A DNA stretch of 64,000 bases from contig NZ_JACCJZ010000013.1 in the NCBI RefSeq assembly GCF_013425765.1, forward strand, positions 1 through 64,000. Reading direction: 5' to 3'. The notes under the pieces are model-generated. The model did no database searches. It had not been told where the DNA came from and saw only the letters and a program-made list of their open reading frames with translations. Shown here one piece after another: positions 1 to 8,982 of this stretch. Within the stretch, counting starts at the first letter, position 1, and every line of letters starts with the position of its first letter. Origin of the DNA: Luteimonas deserti (GTDB lineage: Bacteria > Pseudomonadota > Gammaproteobacteria > Xanthomonadales > Xanthomonadaceae). Position numbers and translations under genes: made by a program.

Positions 1-1
1 C

Positions 2-2617
2 ACGGTCTCGGTGGGCAGTGCGGGCAACGAGCGCCAGATCACCAACGTGGCCGCGGGCACGGCGGGCACCGATGCGGTGAATGTCGACCAGCTGGCCGAG
101 GCGACGCAGTACGCCCGTTACTTCGCCGCGTCCGGCAGCGAGGACAGCGACAACGCGGCCTATGTCGAAGGCGACTACGCGACGGCGGCGGGCGAATCGG
201 CTTCGGCGGTCGGGCAGGGGGCCACGGCCCTGGGCAGCGGCGCACAGGCCTTCGGCCAGGACGCGACCGCGGTCGGCTTCAATGCCACCGCCCTCGCCGA
301 CGACGCGCTCGCACTCGGCGCCTACAGCGAGGCGAGTGGCGAACAGAGCACGGCGGTCGGCCAGCGGGCGAATGCGTCCGCCCTCGGCGCATCCGCGATC
401 GGCAATGCCGCCCAGGCCTCGGGGCCCTACGCGACGGCGGTGGGCACCGAAGCGGACGCATCGGGCCAGCAGGCCCTGGCGACGGGGTTCCGCTCGATCG
501 CCTCCGGCGACGGCGCGACCGCCACCGGCAGCTACGCCGAAGCGACCGGCTTCCTGGCGAGCGCGCTCGGCTACGGCGCCGAGGCCACGGCCGACCGCGC
601 GACGGCCGTGGGTGTCGCGGCGGTCGCCAGCGGTCTGAACTCGACGGCCGTGGGCAATACCGCGACGGCCAGCGGCGCCACCAGCCTGGCGGCGGGCACC
701 ACGTCGCGCGCCACCGGTCTCAACAGCACGGCGCTCGGCGGCTCCGCCTGGGCAACGGCGGACAACACCACGTCGGTGGGCCAGTTCGCGTGGGCGACGG
801 CGGTGGGGACGACGGCCGTGGGACGCGATTCCTACGCCTATGCGCAGAACGCGACCGCGCTGGGTCTGAACGCCTGGGCCAACGGCGTGAACAGCGTGGC
901 GCTGGGCGCGGGCGCCCGTGCGCCGGAGGCCAACGTGGTCTCGATCGGCAACGGCACGGGCGCAGGCGGCTATCCGGCCACGCGCCGGATCACCAATCTC
1001 GCTGCCGGCGTCGGTGATACGGATGCCGTCAACGTGGCCCAGTTCGATGCGGCGGTTGACGACCTGAGCGACCGCGTCGACGGCATGGTGAGCTACGACG
1101 ACGCCAGCCGCAGCACGATCACCCTGGACGGGGCGAACGGCACACGTATCCGCAATGTCGCTGCCGGCGTCGTGTCCTCCGGCAGTCGTGATGCGATCAA
1201 TGGTGCGCAGATGCACGCGGCGCTGATGAGTGCTGCCGACGCTCTGGGCGGCGGTGCGAGCGTGACTGCGTTCGGCACATTGAGCCCGCCCACCTACAGT
1301 GTCGGCGGCGGCAACTATTTCAGCGTCGGCGATGCCCTTGGCGCCCTCGACGCGCAGATCGGATCACTCGGCGCACAGGTCAGCAACATTGACCGGCGAG
1401 TCGTCGGCGTCGAGCAGGCGGTCACGGCAGAAGCGGCGGCCTCGACGGAGCAGCGAGCAGCTGCGTCGACTGCGGGCTCCACTCCGGCTGCGAGCGTCAG
1501 TACCGACAAGTCCTCTGGGGCGCAGACCGGTGCGCCTGCGATCGCGCAGGAACCGTCCACCCGGAATGCAGCGAATGAGGCCGGCGCCGAGACTCGTACC
1601 TCGACCTCCGGCGCCGCGAGTGGAGTGACCGGGACCATTGCCGGCGCGACTACCGGGGTCGAGGCGGTCGCGGTGACGCCCGCTGCGGAGGCGGACGTGG
1701 CGAGCGAGTCGCGTTCGGGTGCCCGCAGCGCTACGGTCGACCGTGGCATGGCTGACCCGGCCGCGCAGTCAGGCAAGGGCGTGACGGGTGCAACCGCTTC
1801 GGTAGCTGCCAGCGACCACGCCGTTGACGTGGTGCGCCAGGGCCCGGACTCCGCCGACAGGAGCGTCACCGGCGGCCGAGTCGCGTCCGGTCCTGCAGGT
1901 GCAGTGGACCCCGTGGATCGCACAGCCGGCAGTGTGGCCAACGGTCCGGCCACTGGTCAGGAAGCGACCCGCACAGGCGCCGTACGTGCGTCGTCCGAGG
2001 CTCCCAATGCGGTCGCTGTCGGCGAAAGCGCCTCGGTGACGGCGGCGTCGGCCACCGCGATCGGACAGGGCGCGAGCGCCTCGGCCGAAGGTTCGGTGGC
2101 GATCGGCCAGAGCGCGGTCGCCGACCGCGCCAATACCGTCTCCGTCGGCTCGGCCAGCAACCAGCGACAGGTCACCAATGTCGCGGCCGGAACGCAAGCG
2201 ACCGATGCGGCCAACGTGAGCCAGGTGCAGGCGGGCGTCGCCGACGCGCGCGCCTATGCCGACACGACAGCCACCCAGGCCGTGTCGACCGCCAATGCCT
2301 ACACCGACCAGAAGCTCGCCGTCTGGGGCGAGAGCTTGGACACGTTCCGCGGCGACGTCGAACGCCGGTTCTACGACACCGACCGGCGCATCGACCGTCA
2401 GGGCGCAATGGGCGCGGCGATGCTCAACATGGCGACGAGCGCGGCGGGTATCCGCACGCAGAACCGGGTCGGCGTGGGCGTCGGCTTCCAGGGCGGCGAG
2501 AGCGCCCTGTCGGTGGGCTACCAGCGCGCGATCAGCGAGCGCGCCACGGTGACCTTCGGCGGCGCGCTCAGCGGCGACGAGAAGTCCGTGGGCGTGGGTG
2601 CGGGCTTCGGCTGGTGA
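2..2617 (+). CDS. Trimeric autotransporter adhesin (YadA-like), 5' end outside window
   Basis: The open frame runs off the left edge, so the signal peptide and any N-terminal head are missing; 871 residues are visible. The first ~330 residues are a long series of YadA-head-type repeats (A[IV]G.GA.A pattern), followed by neck/HIM-like motifs (RITNLAAGVGDTDAVNVAQ, RIRNVAAG). Residues ~470-650 are a low-complexity Ala/Ser/Thr/Gly/Val-rich stretch. A second short head block and neck (QRQVTNVAAGTQATDAANVSQ) then lead into a short stalk and a C-terminal beta-barrel anchor of ~75 residues ending in Trp, as expected for an outer-membrane protein. In this family three chains form one barrel that carries the adhesive passenger to the surface. 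Family assignment is firm; the ligand is unknown. Confidence 0.92.
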   Translation, partial: TVSVGSAGNERQITNVAAGTAGTDAVNVDQLAEATQYARYFAASGSEDSDNAAYVEGDYATAAGESASAVGQGATALGSGAQAFGQDATAVGFNATALADDALALGAYSEASGEQSTAVGQRANASALGASAIGNAAQASGPYATAVGTEADASGQQALATGFRSIASGDGATATGSYAEATGFLASALGYGAEATADRATAVGVAAVASGLNSTAVGNTATASGATSLAAGTTSRATGLNSTALGGSAWATADNTTSVGQFAWATAVGTTAVGRDSYAYAQNATALGLNAWANGVNSVALGAGARAPEANVVSIGNGTGAGGYPATRRITNLAAGVGDTDAVNVAQFDAAVDDLSDRVDGMVSYDDASRSTITLDGANGTRIRNVAAGVVSSGSRDAINGAQMHAALMSAADALGGGASVTAFGTLSPPTYSVGGGNYFSVGDALGALDAQIGSLGAQVSNIDRRVVGVEQAVTAEAAASTEQRAAASTAGSTPAASVSTDKSSGAQTGAPAIAQEPSTRNAANEAGAETRTSTSGAASGVTGTIAGATTGVEAVAVTPAAEADVASESRSGARSATVDRGMADPAAQSGKGVTGATASVAASDHAVDVVRQGPDSADRSVTGGRVASGPAGAVDPVDRTAGSVANGPATGQEATRTGAVRASSEAPNAVAVGESASVTAASATAIGQGASASAEGSVAIGQSAVADRANTVSVGSASNQRQVTNVAAGTQATDAANVSQVQAGVADARAYADTTATQAVSTANAYTDQKLAVWGESLDTFRGDVERRFYDTDRRIDRQGAMGAAMLNMATSAAGIRTQNRVGVGVGFQGGESALSVGYQRAISERATVTFGGALSGDEKSVGVGAGFGW

Positions 2618-2623
2618 AGAGCT

Positions 2624-2659
2624 CCGCGGCCTGTCGTCCACACGGGCGGCAGGCCGCGG
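2624..2659 (+). terminator. Hairpin after the adhesin gene, possible terminator without U-tract
   Basis: A perfect 10-bp stem (2624-2633 with 2650-2659) with a 16-nt loop begins 6 nt after the adhesin stop codon. No T-run follows, so it is only a possible terminator or mRNA 3'-end stabiliser. Confidence 0.35.
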
Positions 2660-2746
2660 CGATGCAACGTTGGGTCGGGCTCACGGCGAGCCGACAGTTT
2701 CCGGGTGTCACGAGCAGCACCGCTCATATCGAATCAGGAGATCTAC

Positions 2747-4561
2747 ATGCGTTTGACCAAGCATCCCATCACCCTCGCCGTTGCCAGTGCCATCGCGCTC
2801 GCGACAGGTGCCGCGGCGGCCTCCGGTCCTGCGACCCGTGCCCCCGCGCTGCACGCGCCAGCCGACATCGACGGCGGGGCCCGGATCATCGTGAAATACC
2901 GCGCCGGTACTGCGGAGGCGCGTGACCTGAAGCGCGGCGTGGCCTCGGTCGATTCGGCCGTGAGCCGCGCCGGCATGGTCCGCACGGCGGCGGCGCGCGG
3001 CAGCCTCCCGACGAATGCCAAGCACCTGCGGCGGTCGGCGGTGGGCGCCGACGTGTTCACCCTCTCGCGCAGGTTGGACAGGACGGAAATGACCCGCCTG
3101 CTCGACGAGATCGCCGCGGATCCGGCGGTCGAGTTCGCCGAGCTCGACCGCCGGGTGCACCCGCTGCTGACCCCGAACGATCCGCAGTACGCGACCTACC
3201 AGTGGAACTTCTTCAATCCGGCCGGTGGCGTCCGCGCCCCGGCGGCATGGGACATCAACCGGGGCGCGGGCGTCGTCGTCGCGGTGATCGACAGCGGCAT
3301 CCTTCCCGATCATCCGGACATCGCCGGCAACGTGCTCGAAGGCTACGACTTCATCACCGACGCGGAGGTATCCCGCCGGCCGACGAACGAGCGGGTTCCC
3401 GGTGCGTTCGACTACGGTGACTGGAACACGGATGCGACCCAGTGCCAGGTACGCAACAGCTCCTGGCACGGCACCCACGTCGCCGGCACGGTGGCCCAGG
3501 TGACCAACAACGCCCTCGGCGGGGCGGGCCTGGCATACGAATCGAAGGTGCTGCCGATCCGCGCTCTGGGCCGCTGCGGCGGCTATACCTCGGACGTGGC
3601 CGACGCCATCGTCTGGGCATCGGGCGGCAGCGTGCCGGGCGTGCCGGACAACACCAACCCGGCCGAGGTGATCAACCTCAGCCTGGGCAGTGGCCAGGCC
3701 TGTCCGTCGATCACGCAGCAGGCCGTCAGCGCGGCGACCGCCAACGGCAGTGTCGTGGTGGCCGCGGCGGGCAACAGCAATGCGAACGTGGCCAACTTCA
3801 GCCCCGCGAGCTGCAACGGCGTGGTGGCCGTGGGCGCGACGCGCATCACCGGCGGTCGCGCGTCGTATTCGAACTTCGGTCCCCGTATCGACCTGTCCGC
3901 GCCGGGCGGCGGCGGCAACGAGGACACCGGCAACGACGGCTGGGACGGCTTCATCCTGCAGGCCGTGTCCGCGAGCACCACCGCGCACGCCGGTACCTAC
4001 AGCTACGGCGGCAAGGCGGGCACGTCGATGGCGTCGCCGCATGTCGCCGCGGTGGCTGCGATGGTGCAGAGCGCACTCGCCGAAGCCGGGCGCGACACGC
4101 TGACCCCCGCCGAGATGCGGACCCTGCTCGTGGAGACGGCGCGTCCGTTCCCGGTGACCATTCCGACGGCGACGGCGATGGGAAGCGGTATCGTCGACGC
4201 CAAGGCCGCACTGGACAAGGCGCTGGAAGAACCCTGCGAGGTGGATTGCGCGCCCCCGGCCATCACCCTCGTGAACCAGGTGCCGGTGCGCGGCCTGTCG
4301 GGCACCGGCGGCGATACGCTGTATGCGATCGAAGTGCCGGCTGGCGTGTCCGGCCCGTTGAGCATCACCACCAGCGGCGGCACCGGGAATGTTTCGCTGC
4401 ATGTCAGCCGCGGTGAGGTGCCGACCCCGACATCGTTCGACCACCGATCGATCCGTCCGGGCAACTCGGAGACCGTGCGCATCGGCGCACCCGCCGCCGG
4501 GACCTACTACGTCCTGCTCTCCGGCACCTACGGTAACGTCACGCTCCAGGCGCGCTACTGA
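2747..4561 (+). CDS. Secreted subtilisin-like serine protease (S8 family) with PPC domain
   Basis: 604 residues. The ATG at 2747 is chosen because AGGAG lies just upstream and a typical signal peptide (MRLTKHPITLAVASAIALA...) follows; an upstream start at 2705 would bury the signal. A propeptide-like region (~45-140) precedes the S8 catalytic domain. The triad is visible as Asp182 (AVIDSGI), His241 (HGTHVAGT) and Ser427 (GTSMASPHVA). The last ~90 residues resemble a bacterial pre-peptidase C-terminal (PPC) domain, often removed on maturation of secreted enzymes. The layout matches extracellular proteases of Xanthomonadaceae, which usually leave the cell by type II secretion. It follows the adhesin gene by ~130 bp with its own ribosome-binding site and is followed by a strong terminator. 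Confidence 0.95.
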   Translation: MRLTKHPITLAVASAIALATGAAAASGPATRAPALHAPADIDGGARIIVKYRAGTAEARDLKRGVASVDSAVSRAGMVRTAAARGSLPTNAKHLRRSAVGADVFTLSRRLDRTEMTRLLDEIAADPAVEFAELDRRVHPLLTPNDPQYATYQWNFFNPAGGVRAPAAWDINRGAGVVVAVIDSGILPDHPDIAGNVLEGYDFITDAEVSRRPTNERVPGAFDYGDWNTDATQCQVRNSSWHGTHVAGTVAQVTNNALGGAGLAYESKVLPIRALGRCGGYTSDVADAIVWASGGSVPGVPDNTNPAEVINLSLGSGQACPSITQQAVSAATANGSVVVAAAGNSNANVANFSPASCNGVVAVGATRITGGRASYSNFGPRIDLSAPGGGGNEDTGNDGWDGFILQAVSASTTAHAGTYSYGGKAGTSMASPHVAAVAAMVQSALAEAGRDTLTPAEMRTLLVETARPFPVTIPTATAMGSGIVDAKAALDKALEEPCEVDCAPPAITLVNQVPVRGLSGTGGDTLYAIEVPAGVSGPLSITTSGGTGNVSLHVSRGEVPTPTSFDHRSIRPGNSETVRIGAPAAGTYYVLLSGTYGNVTLQARY

Positions 4562-4603
4562 GCCCTGCCTGCCGTCGCGTCGCGGCGGCAGATGCACCTC
4601 GCG

Positions 4604-4637
4604 ACCCACGGCCGCCCTGGCGGCCGTGGGTTTTTTT
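4604..4637 (+). terminator. Rho-independent terminator of the subtilase gene
   Basis: A GC-rich stem (4605-4616 with 4619-4630) with a very short loop is followed directly by seven T residues (4631-4637), 43 nt after the protease stop codon. Confidence 0.9.
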
Positions 4638-4705
4638 CAGGTCATGCGCGGCGTACCGCCGCGTACGCGGACCCGTGCAATCGACGCATCAATGCGCCGG
4701 CCGCG

Positions 4706-5824
4706 TCAGTGGGCAGCGTTCGGGGCGGCCAGCACGGTCGCGCCGAGTGCGCGTCCCAGCGCCTGGAAGGCCTGCTCGGCCTGGGCGAGGCCCTCGAAAT
4801 CCTCGGCGCATGCGAGGACGACCGTCGCCCCTTCGCGTCCACGCTCCGGATCGACCACGCCGACATTGCAGGCCCGGCGCAGCTGGGTCCCGGTCTTCTG
4901 GGCGAAGTCCGTCTCCGGCGGAAGGCCGGCGCTGAGCCGGCGGTCGCCCGTGCGGATGCTGCGCATGTGGCCGAGCATCAATCGCGTGCTTTCCGGCGAC
5001 AGCAGCTCGCCCGCGACGAGCCGCTCGAGCAGGGTCGCGAATGCCGCAAGCCGCGCCTGGTTGCGGTCGCCCTCGTAATACCTGTCGAACACCGCCTCGA
5101 GCGACTCGGCGTCGAGCGCATCGCGCGCGACGCCGAGCTCACGCGCCAGAGCATCGAGCCGCGCCTCGCCGGCCTCGGCGTTGCGCAGGCGCACGATGGC
5201 CATGTTGTCGAGCCCGGCCACGCCCGGGTGCACCGGGCCGTACGCGTCGTAGCGCACCTGCAGAATGGTGGTCACGGGTCCGAACCCGTCGCCGGCCCAG
5301 GCCCGGATCCGCCGGTTGAGGCTGGACTCGCCGACGAGCCGGATCAGCATGTCGGTGGCGGTGCTGTCACTGTCCCGCAGCGACTTCTGCAGGAGATCGC
5401 CGACGCTGAAGCGCGCGCCCGGCTTGTACGAAAGCATGTCGCCCGCGCCATCGACGAAGTCACTTTCCGCGAGGGTCAGTTCCTGATCCAGCGAGAGCGC
5501 GCCTGCGTCGACCTGCTCGAGCACGGCCACGGCGACCGGGATCTTGATCGTCGAGGAGAGATACCAGGCGCGGTCGTCGCCGCGATCCAGCGTGCCCGGA
5601 TCCGGCCCGAAGTGACGGATGTAGACGCCGAAATCGCCGGGCATCGCCGCATCGATGCGCCCGACCTCCGCATCGAGCGCGTCCACCCACGCGGCCGTGG
5701 TCGATGCCGCGGCATCGACGGCCGCTGCCTGCACGGGATCGTCCGGTGTGGGCGGTTCACCCCCCCGGCATCCGGCAAGGGTGAGAAGTGCGGCGAAGAC
5801 GAGGCCGGCAGCGCTTCGGGTCAT
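4706..5824 (-). CDS. Class-A-like serine hydrolase, lipoprotein
   Basis: 372 residues with a lipoprotein signal (LLTLAGC, Cys19). The fold signature is that of class A beta-lactamase-like enzymes: S91-x-x-K94 (SSTIKIPVA) and K310-T-G (QKTGT). The usual SDN motif reads S152-D-S154, and I find no clear Glu166-type ExxLN motif in the omega-loop region. It may therefore be a peptidoglycan-active or esterase-like relative rather than an efficient beta-lactamase. Its ATG overlaps the stop of the paralogous upstream gene (TCAT at 5821-5824 on the plus strand), so the two are probably translationally coupled. Family level is confident; substrate unknown. Confidence 0.82.
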   Translation of the reverse strand: MTRSAAGLVFAALLTLAGCRGGEPPTPDDPVQAAAVDAAASTTAAWVDALDAEVGRIDAAMPGDFGVYIRHFGPDPGTLDRGDDRAWYLSSTIKIPVAVAVLEQVDAGALSLDQELTLAESDFVDGAGDMLSYKPGARFSVGDLLQKSLRDSDSTATDMLIRLVGESSLNRRIRAWAGDGFGPVTTILQVRYDAYGPVHPGVAGLDNMAIVRLRNAEAGEARLDALARELGVARDALDAESLEAVFDRYYEGDRNQARLAAFATLLERLVAGELLSPESTRLMLGHMRSIRTGDRRLSAGLPPETDFAQKTGTQLRRACNVGVVDPERGREGATVVLACAEDFEGLAQAEQAFQALGRALGATVLAAPNAAH

Positions 5825-6954
5825 CGTCGTGGGACGGGCATCGGGTCGGTCGCACTGAATACCCCGGCAGCGGTGACGGCTGCGGCAACGTCACGCAGTG
5901 CCCGCTCACCGGCCGCGCCCGCCACGCCGCGCACGCACGCCGCGATCACCACACGCACGGGCGCGCGGTCGCCGACGGCCGGCATGGTCACGATGCCGGA
6001 GTCGCACAGGCGACGGTGCTGGGTGCCGGTCTTGTTGGCGAAGTGCGCGCCGGGCGGCAGGCCTGCGCGGATCCGCTGGCGCCCGGTCTGCACGCGCGCC
6101 ATCACACCGAGCAGATGACGCGTGCCCTCCGGCTCCAGCGCGAGGCCCTGCTGCAGCGAGGCCAGCATGCGCCCGTAGTCGCGCAGCGTGGCGCTGTTGG
6201 CCTCCGTGGCGTAGTAGCGTTCGAACGCACTGTCGAGACTGGGGACGGCGAACGTGTCGGGAGAAACGCGCAGCAACTCGGCCAGTTTGCGCACGCGGGC
6301 CTGGCCGGTGCCGGCCCGCTGCAGCGCCAGCAGATCCTGCGAGGAAAGCCCGGCGGCGCCGGGATGGAACGCGCCGTAGGCCAGACGACGGACGTCTGCG
6401 AGCGAGGTGATGTGCGCGCCTTGCGCGGCGATGAGTTCGTTGGCCACGGCATTGACCTGGCCGAGGCCGACGGTGCGGATCAACATGTCCGTCGCCGTGT
6501 TGTCGCTGTACACGATCATCTGCTCGAGCAGATAGCCGATCCGCAGGCGGGTGCCTACCGGATGCGCATTGGTGCCGCCGGCACCGTCCACCAGGTCGGT
6601 CGCGAGCAGGGTGATCCGGCTGTCCAGGGACAGCCACTCCTGCTCGATCTCGCGAAGCACCGCGATCGCGACCGGCACCTTCACACCCGACGCCAGATAC
6701 CAGGTCTCGTCGGCGCGGAATCCCCAGGTCTCGTCGCGGCCGAGATGATGCACGTACACGCCGATCTCGCCCCCGAAGGCATGGTCGATGGACCGCAGGC
6801 GACGATCCAGATCCGCGGCCCAGGGCGGCGCCTCCAGAGTGGCGACCTCGCCGGCGGACGGTGCCCGCGTCTGCGCGTCACGCGCATGCGCGCCGCGCAC
6901 ATCGGCAAGCAGCAGCGATGCGAGGACAACGGCGGACAGCGTGAAACGCAACAT
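5821..6954 (-). CDS. Class-A-like serine hydrolase, periplasmic
   Basis: 377 residues starting at ATG 6954, which follows a good GGAGGG site and opens a cleavable signal peptide (residues 1-24, ending AHA). The active-site triplets are S89-G-V-K92, S150-D-N152 and K308-T-G310, all class A beta-lactamase-like. The omega-loop Glu of true class A enzymes is not obvious, so beta-lactam hydrolysis is uncertain. It is clearly paralogous to the downstream gene (similar GVY.HH, WYL and TATDML blocks), pointing to a tandem duplication in which this copy kept the canonical SDN and the other became a lipoprotein with SDS. Confidence 0.85.
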   Translation of the reverse strand: MLRFTLSAVVLASLLLADVRGAHARDAQTRAPSAGEVATLEAPPWAADLDRRLRSIDHAFGGEIGVYVHHLGRDETWGFRADETWYLASGVKVPVAIAVLREIEQEWLSLDSRITLLATDLVDGAGGTNAHPVGTRLRIGYLLEQMIVYSDNTATDMLIRTVGLGQVNAVANELIAAQGAHITSLADVRRLAYGAFHPGAAGLSSQDLLALQRAGTGQARVRKLAELLRVSPDTFAVPSLDSAFERYYATEANSATLRDYGRMLASLQQGLALEPEGTRHLLGVMARVQTGRQRIRAGLPPGAHFANKTGTQHRRLCDSGIVTMPAVGDRAPVRVVIAACVRGVAGAAGERALRDVAAAVTAAGVFSATDPMPVPRR

Positions 6955-7082
6955 CGGCTCCCTCCGGACGCGTGCGGGCGGGGTGCACGACAGGCGCGGC
7001 CCCGGCACCGACGCGGCCGCGGCGGCACATGGCCGCGAGCGGCGGTCTGTCGTTCGAGTCGGGACCCTAACCGCGGCGGCCG

Positions 7083-8210
7083 TTATTGGCGCTGAACTGC
7101 GGGTCGCCCCGGCTGGCGGATGCGTTGCCACAGCCAGATCCATGCGGCCGTCGCCGCGATCAGCAGCGCGGTCAGCACCAGGGCGCGCGGATAACTGACG
7201 GTCTGGTAATAGCCGAGGGTTTCGCGGAACAGCAGGAAAATCACGCTGATGTGCACGATGAACGCCATCAACGCATCGCTGCCGATCACGGCCACGGGAC
7301 GCAGCATCCGCGCCAGCCATTCACCGCCGGCCACCGCCAGCGCCAGCAATGCGAACGCGCCGCCCACGCTGAACAGCGTGAACATCAGTTGGGGCGGGTG
7401 CTTGCCCGCGTTGCGGCCGATGTCCACGAGCAGCTCACCCGGGGCGTCGGCGCGTATCAGAAACCATGCGAACAGCAGCGCGGATACCAGGGCGAGCCCT
7501 CCGGCCAGCCCCAGGCGCGTGCGCGGATCGCCGTACCAGCGCAGGAGCAATCCACCGACCAGAAAGCCGACCAGGATCAACGGTCCACGCGCGAGCTGGC
7601 CCCAGGTGTAATAGTCGGGATGTTCGACCAGAACGGCCTGCACCTGCGGGACACCCCAGAAGCCGAAGTTGTGCAGCAGCCACCACGAAAGGCCGGCCAC
7701 CGGGACTGGGCTCAGCCAGCGCAGCCATGCCGGCATCCGTGCCCAAAGCGGCAGTACCCACGGGATCCACAGCAGGGCGATGGCATAGAACCCGAGGATT
7801 TCGACGTAGGACGGGAAATTCCGGTACAGGAGTGTGTCGATGATCGCCTCGCGATCGTGGCGGCCGTACATCTCGACGATGGTCAGCAGCTTGTACCAGA
7901 AGAGCACCACGAGGCCCCGCCAGAGCAGACGATTGCGGCGCTGCGGCCAGTCCGGCGCCGAGGTCTTGGGCACGAACGCGACCGCCAGTGCGATGCCGAA
8001 CACGATGACGAACAGCGACGAGGAGAACTTGGTGATCGCGTGGATCGGCACCTGGCCCCAGTCCGGGAAATCGTCGTAGGGCATCAGCCCGTTGGTGCCG
8101 TGACTGAGGATCATCAGGCAGACCGCGAAGCCGCGCGCGAGATCGATGGCGCCGATGCGCCCCATGCGCGCGCCGCCTGCAACGGGCGGCGACGCGGCGG
8201 GCACGGTCAT
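7083..8210 (-). CDS. DUF1624 / HGSNAT-type membrane acyltransferase-like protein
   Basis: 375 residues, starting at ATG 8210 (GGGAG eight bases upstream; a second ATG at 8165 is less well placed). The N-terminus carries the family pattern IGAIDLARGFAVCLMILSHG followed by about ten hydrophobic membrane-spanning segments. Related proteins (DUF1624, YeiB-like, and the catalytic part of heparan-alpha-glucosaminide N-acetyltransferase) move acyl groups across the inner membrane onto sugars. The acceptor cannot be inferred here. It is on the same strand as the serine hydrolase pair, 128 bp upstream of it, so cotranscription is possible but unproven. Confidence 0.8.
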   Translation of the reverse strand: MTVPAASPPVAGGARMGRIGAIDLARGFAVCLMILSHGTNGLMPYDDFPDWGQVPIHAITKFSSSLFVIVFGIALAVAFVPKTSAPDWPQRRNRLLWRGLVVLFWYKLLTIVEMYGRHDREAIIDTLLYRNFPSYVEILGFYAIALLWIPWVLPLWARMPAWLRWLSPVPVAGLSWWLLHNFGFWGVPQVQAVLVEHPDYYTWGQLARGPLILVGFLVGGLLLRWYGDPRTRLGLAGGLALVSALLFAWFLIRADAPGELLVDIGRNAGKHPPQLMFTLFSVGGAFALLALAVAGGEWLARMLRPVAVIGSDALMAFIVHISVIFLLFRETLGYYQTVSYPRALVLTALLIAATAAWIWLWQRIRQPGRPAVQRQ

Positions 8211-8470
8211 GCCGTCGCTCCCCGGAGGCCGCGACGGCTCGCACCTGCCGGCGCGTGAGCGGACCGCCTCGGTGCGCGCCAGCCACCGCGCCGGAAAGGC
8301 GCCGGAGCGCACCGCCGACATCGCAGCGCACGGACATGGATGGGCGTTCGACGCATGCCGGAATCCCGACCGGAGGAGACGCGCATTGCAGCAGCGACGG
8401 TGTGACGGAGCGGTCAGGGGTGCAGGCCGATCTGGGATACTGTCGCGCCCCCGCCCAGTCAACGAGACCG

Positions 8471-8884
8471 ATGTCCAGGCTGTCAAAATCGCGGCGCGAT
8501 GCACGCCGCAAATCCGCGCCGCGGCGTGCTGACCTTCGCGGCGGCGCATCCCAGATCCATGCGCAGCTGCGTGATCCGGACGACCGCGTGCTCGCGGGCG
8601 CGATGTTCCAGGACGGGGAATGGATCCTGGTGCTCGGCGGCGAGCCGGTGACCCGGACTCCGAGCGCGGCGATGCTGCTGGCCATGCTGCGCCACACCGC
8701 CAGCCTGCGCGATGCGCGCGGCGTGGTCACGCGCCTGTCGGTGTCCAAGGCCCTCGACGCCGCCGCCAGCGCCGAGGCGGAGGCCGCGGGACGCACGTTG
8801 GCGGCCCATCTCGACTGGCTCGAGGCCGAGCGGCGCACGCGCAACGATCCACCGCCACCGCCACCGCCGCCGACCGCGCACTGA
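8471..8884 (+). CDS. Conserved hypothetical protein with C-terminal polyproline run
   Basis: 137 residues if started at ATG 8471; a longer open frame starts at 8255, but a -10-like GATACT lies just before 8471 and the N-terminal extension looks like noise. The N-terminus is basic (SRLSKSRRDARRKSAPRRA). The middle could form a small alpha/beta domain (DRVLAGAMFQDGEWILVLGG). The protein ends with eight consecutive prolines and TAH. I do not recognise a family. It is divergent from the membrane acyltransferase gene and ~100 bp ahead of a lipoprotein gene. Confidence 0.65.
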   Translation: MSRLSKSRRDARRKSAPRRADLRGGASQIHAQLRDPDDRVLAGAMFQDGEWILVLGGEPVTRTPSAAMLLAMLRHTASLRDARGVVTRLSVSKALDAAASAEAEAAGRTLAAHLDWLEAERRTRNDPPPPPPPPTAH

Positions 8885-8982
8885 ATCTCGCCGTCCCCGC
8901 GATGAACCGTGCAGCCGGCGTTGAAAGTCCGTCGCGACCGCGCCGGTATCATGCCGGGTCCGCTTTCCCCGGGTTGTCCGTG

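Noticed and set aside
2705..2746. Upstream start of the subtilase
   Set aside because: It would put 14 residues before a normal signal peptide and lacks a ribosome-binding site.
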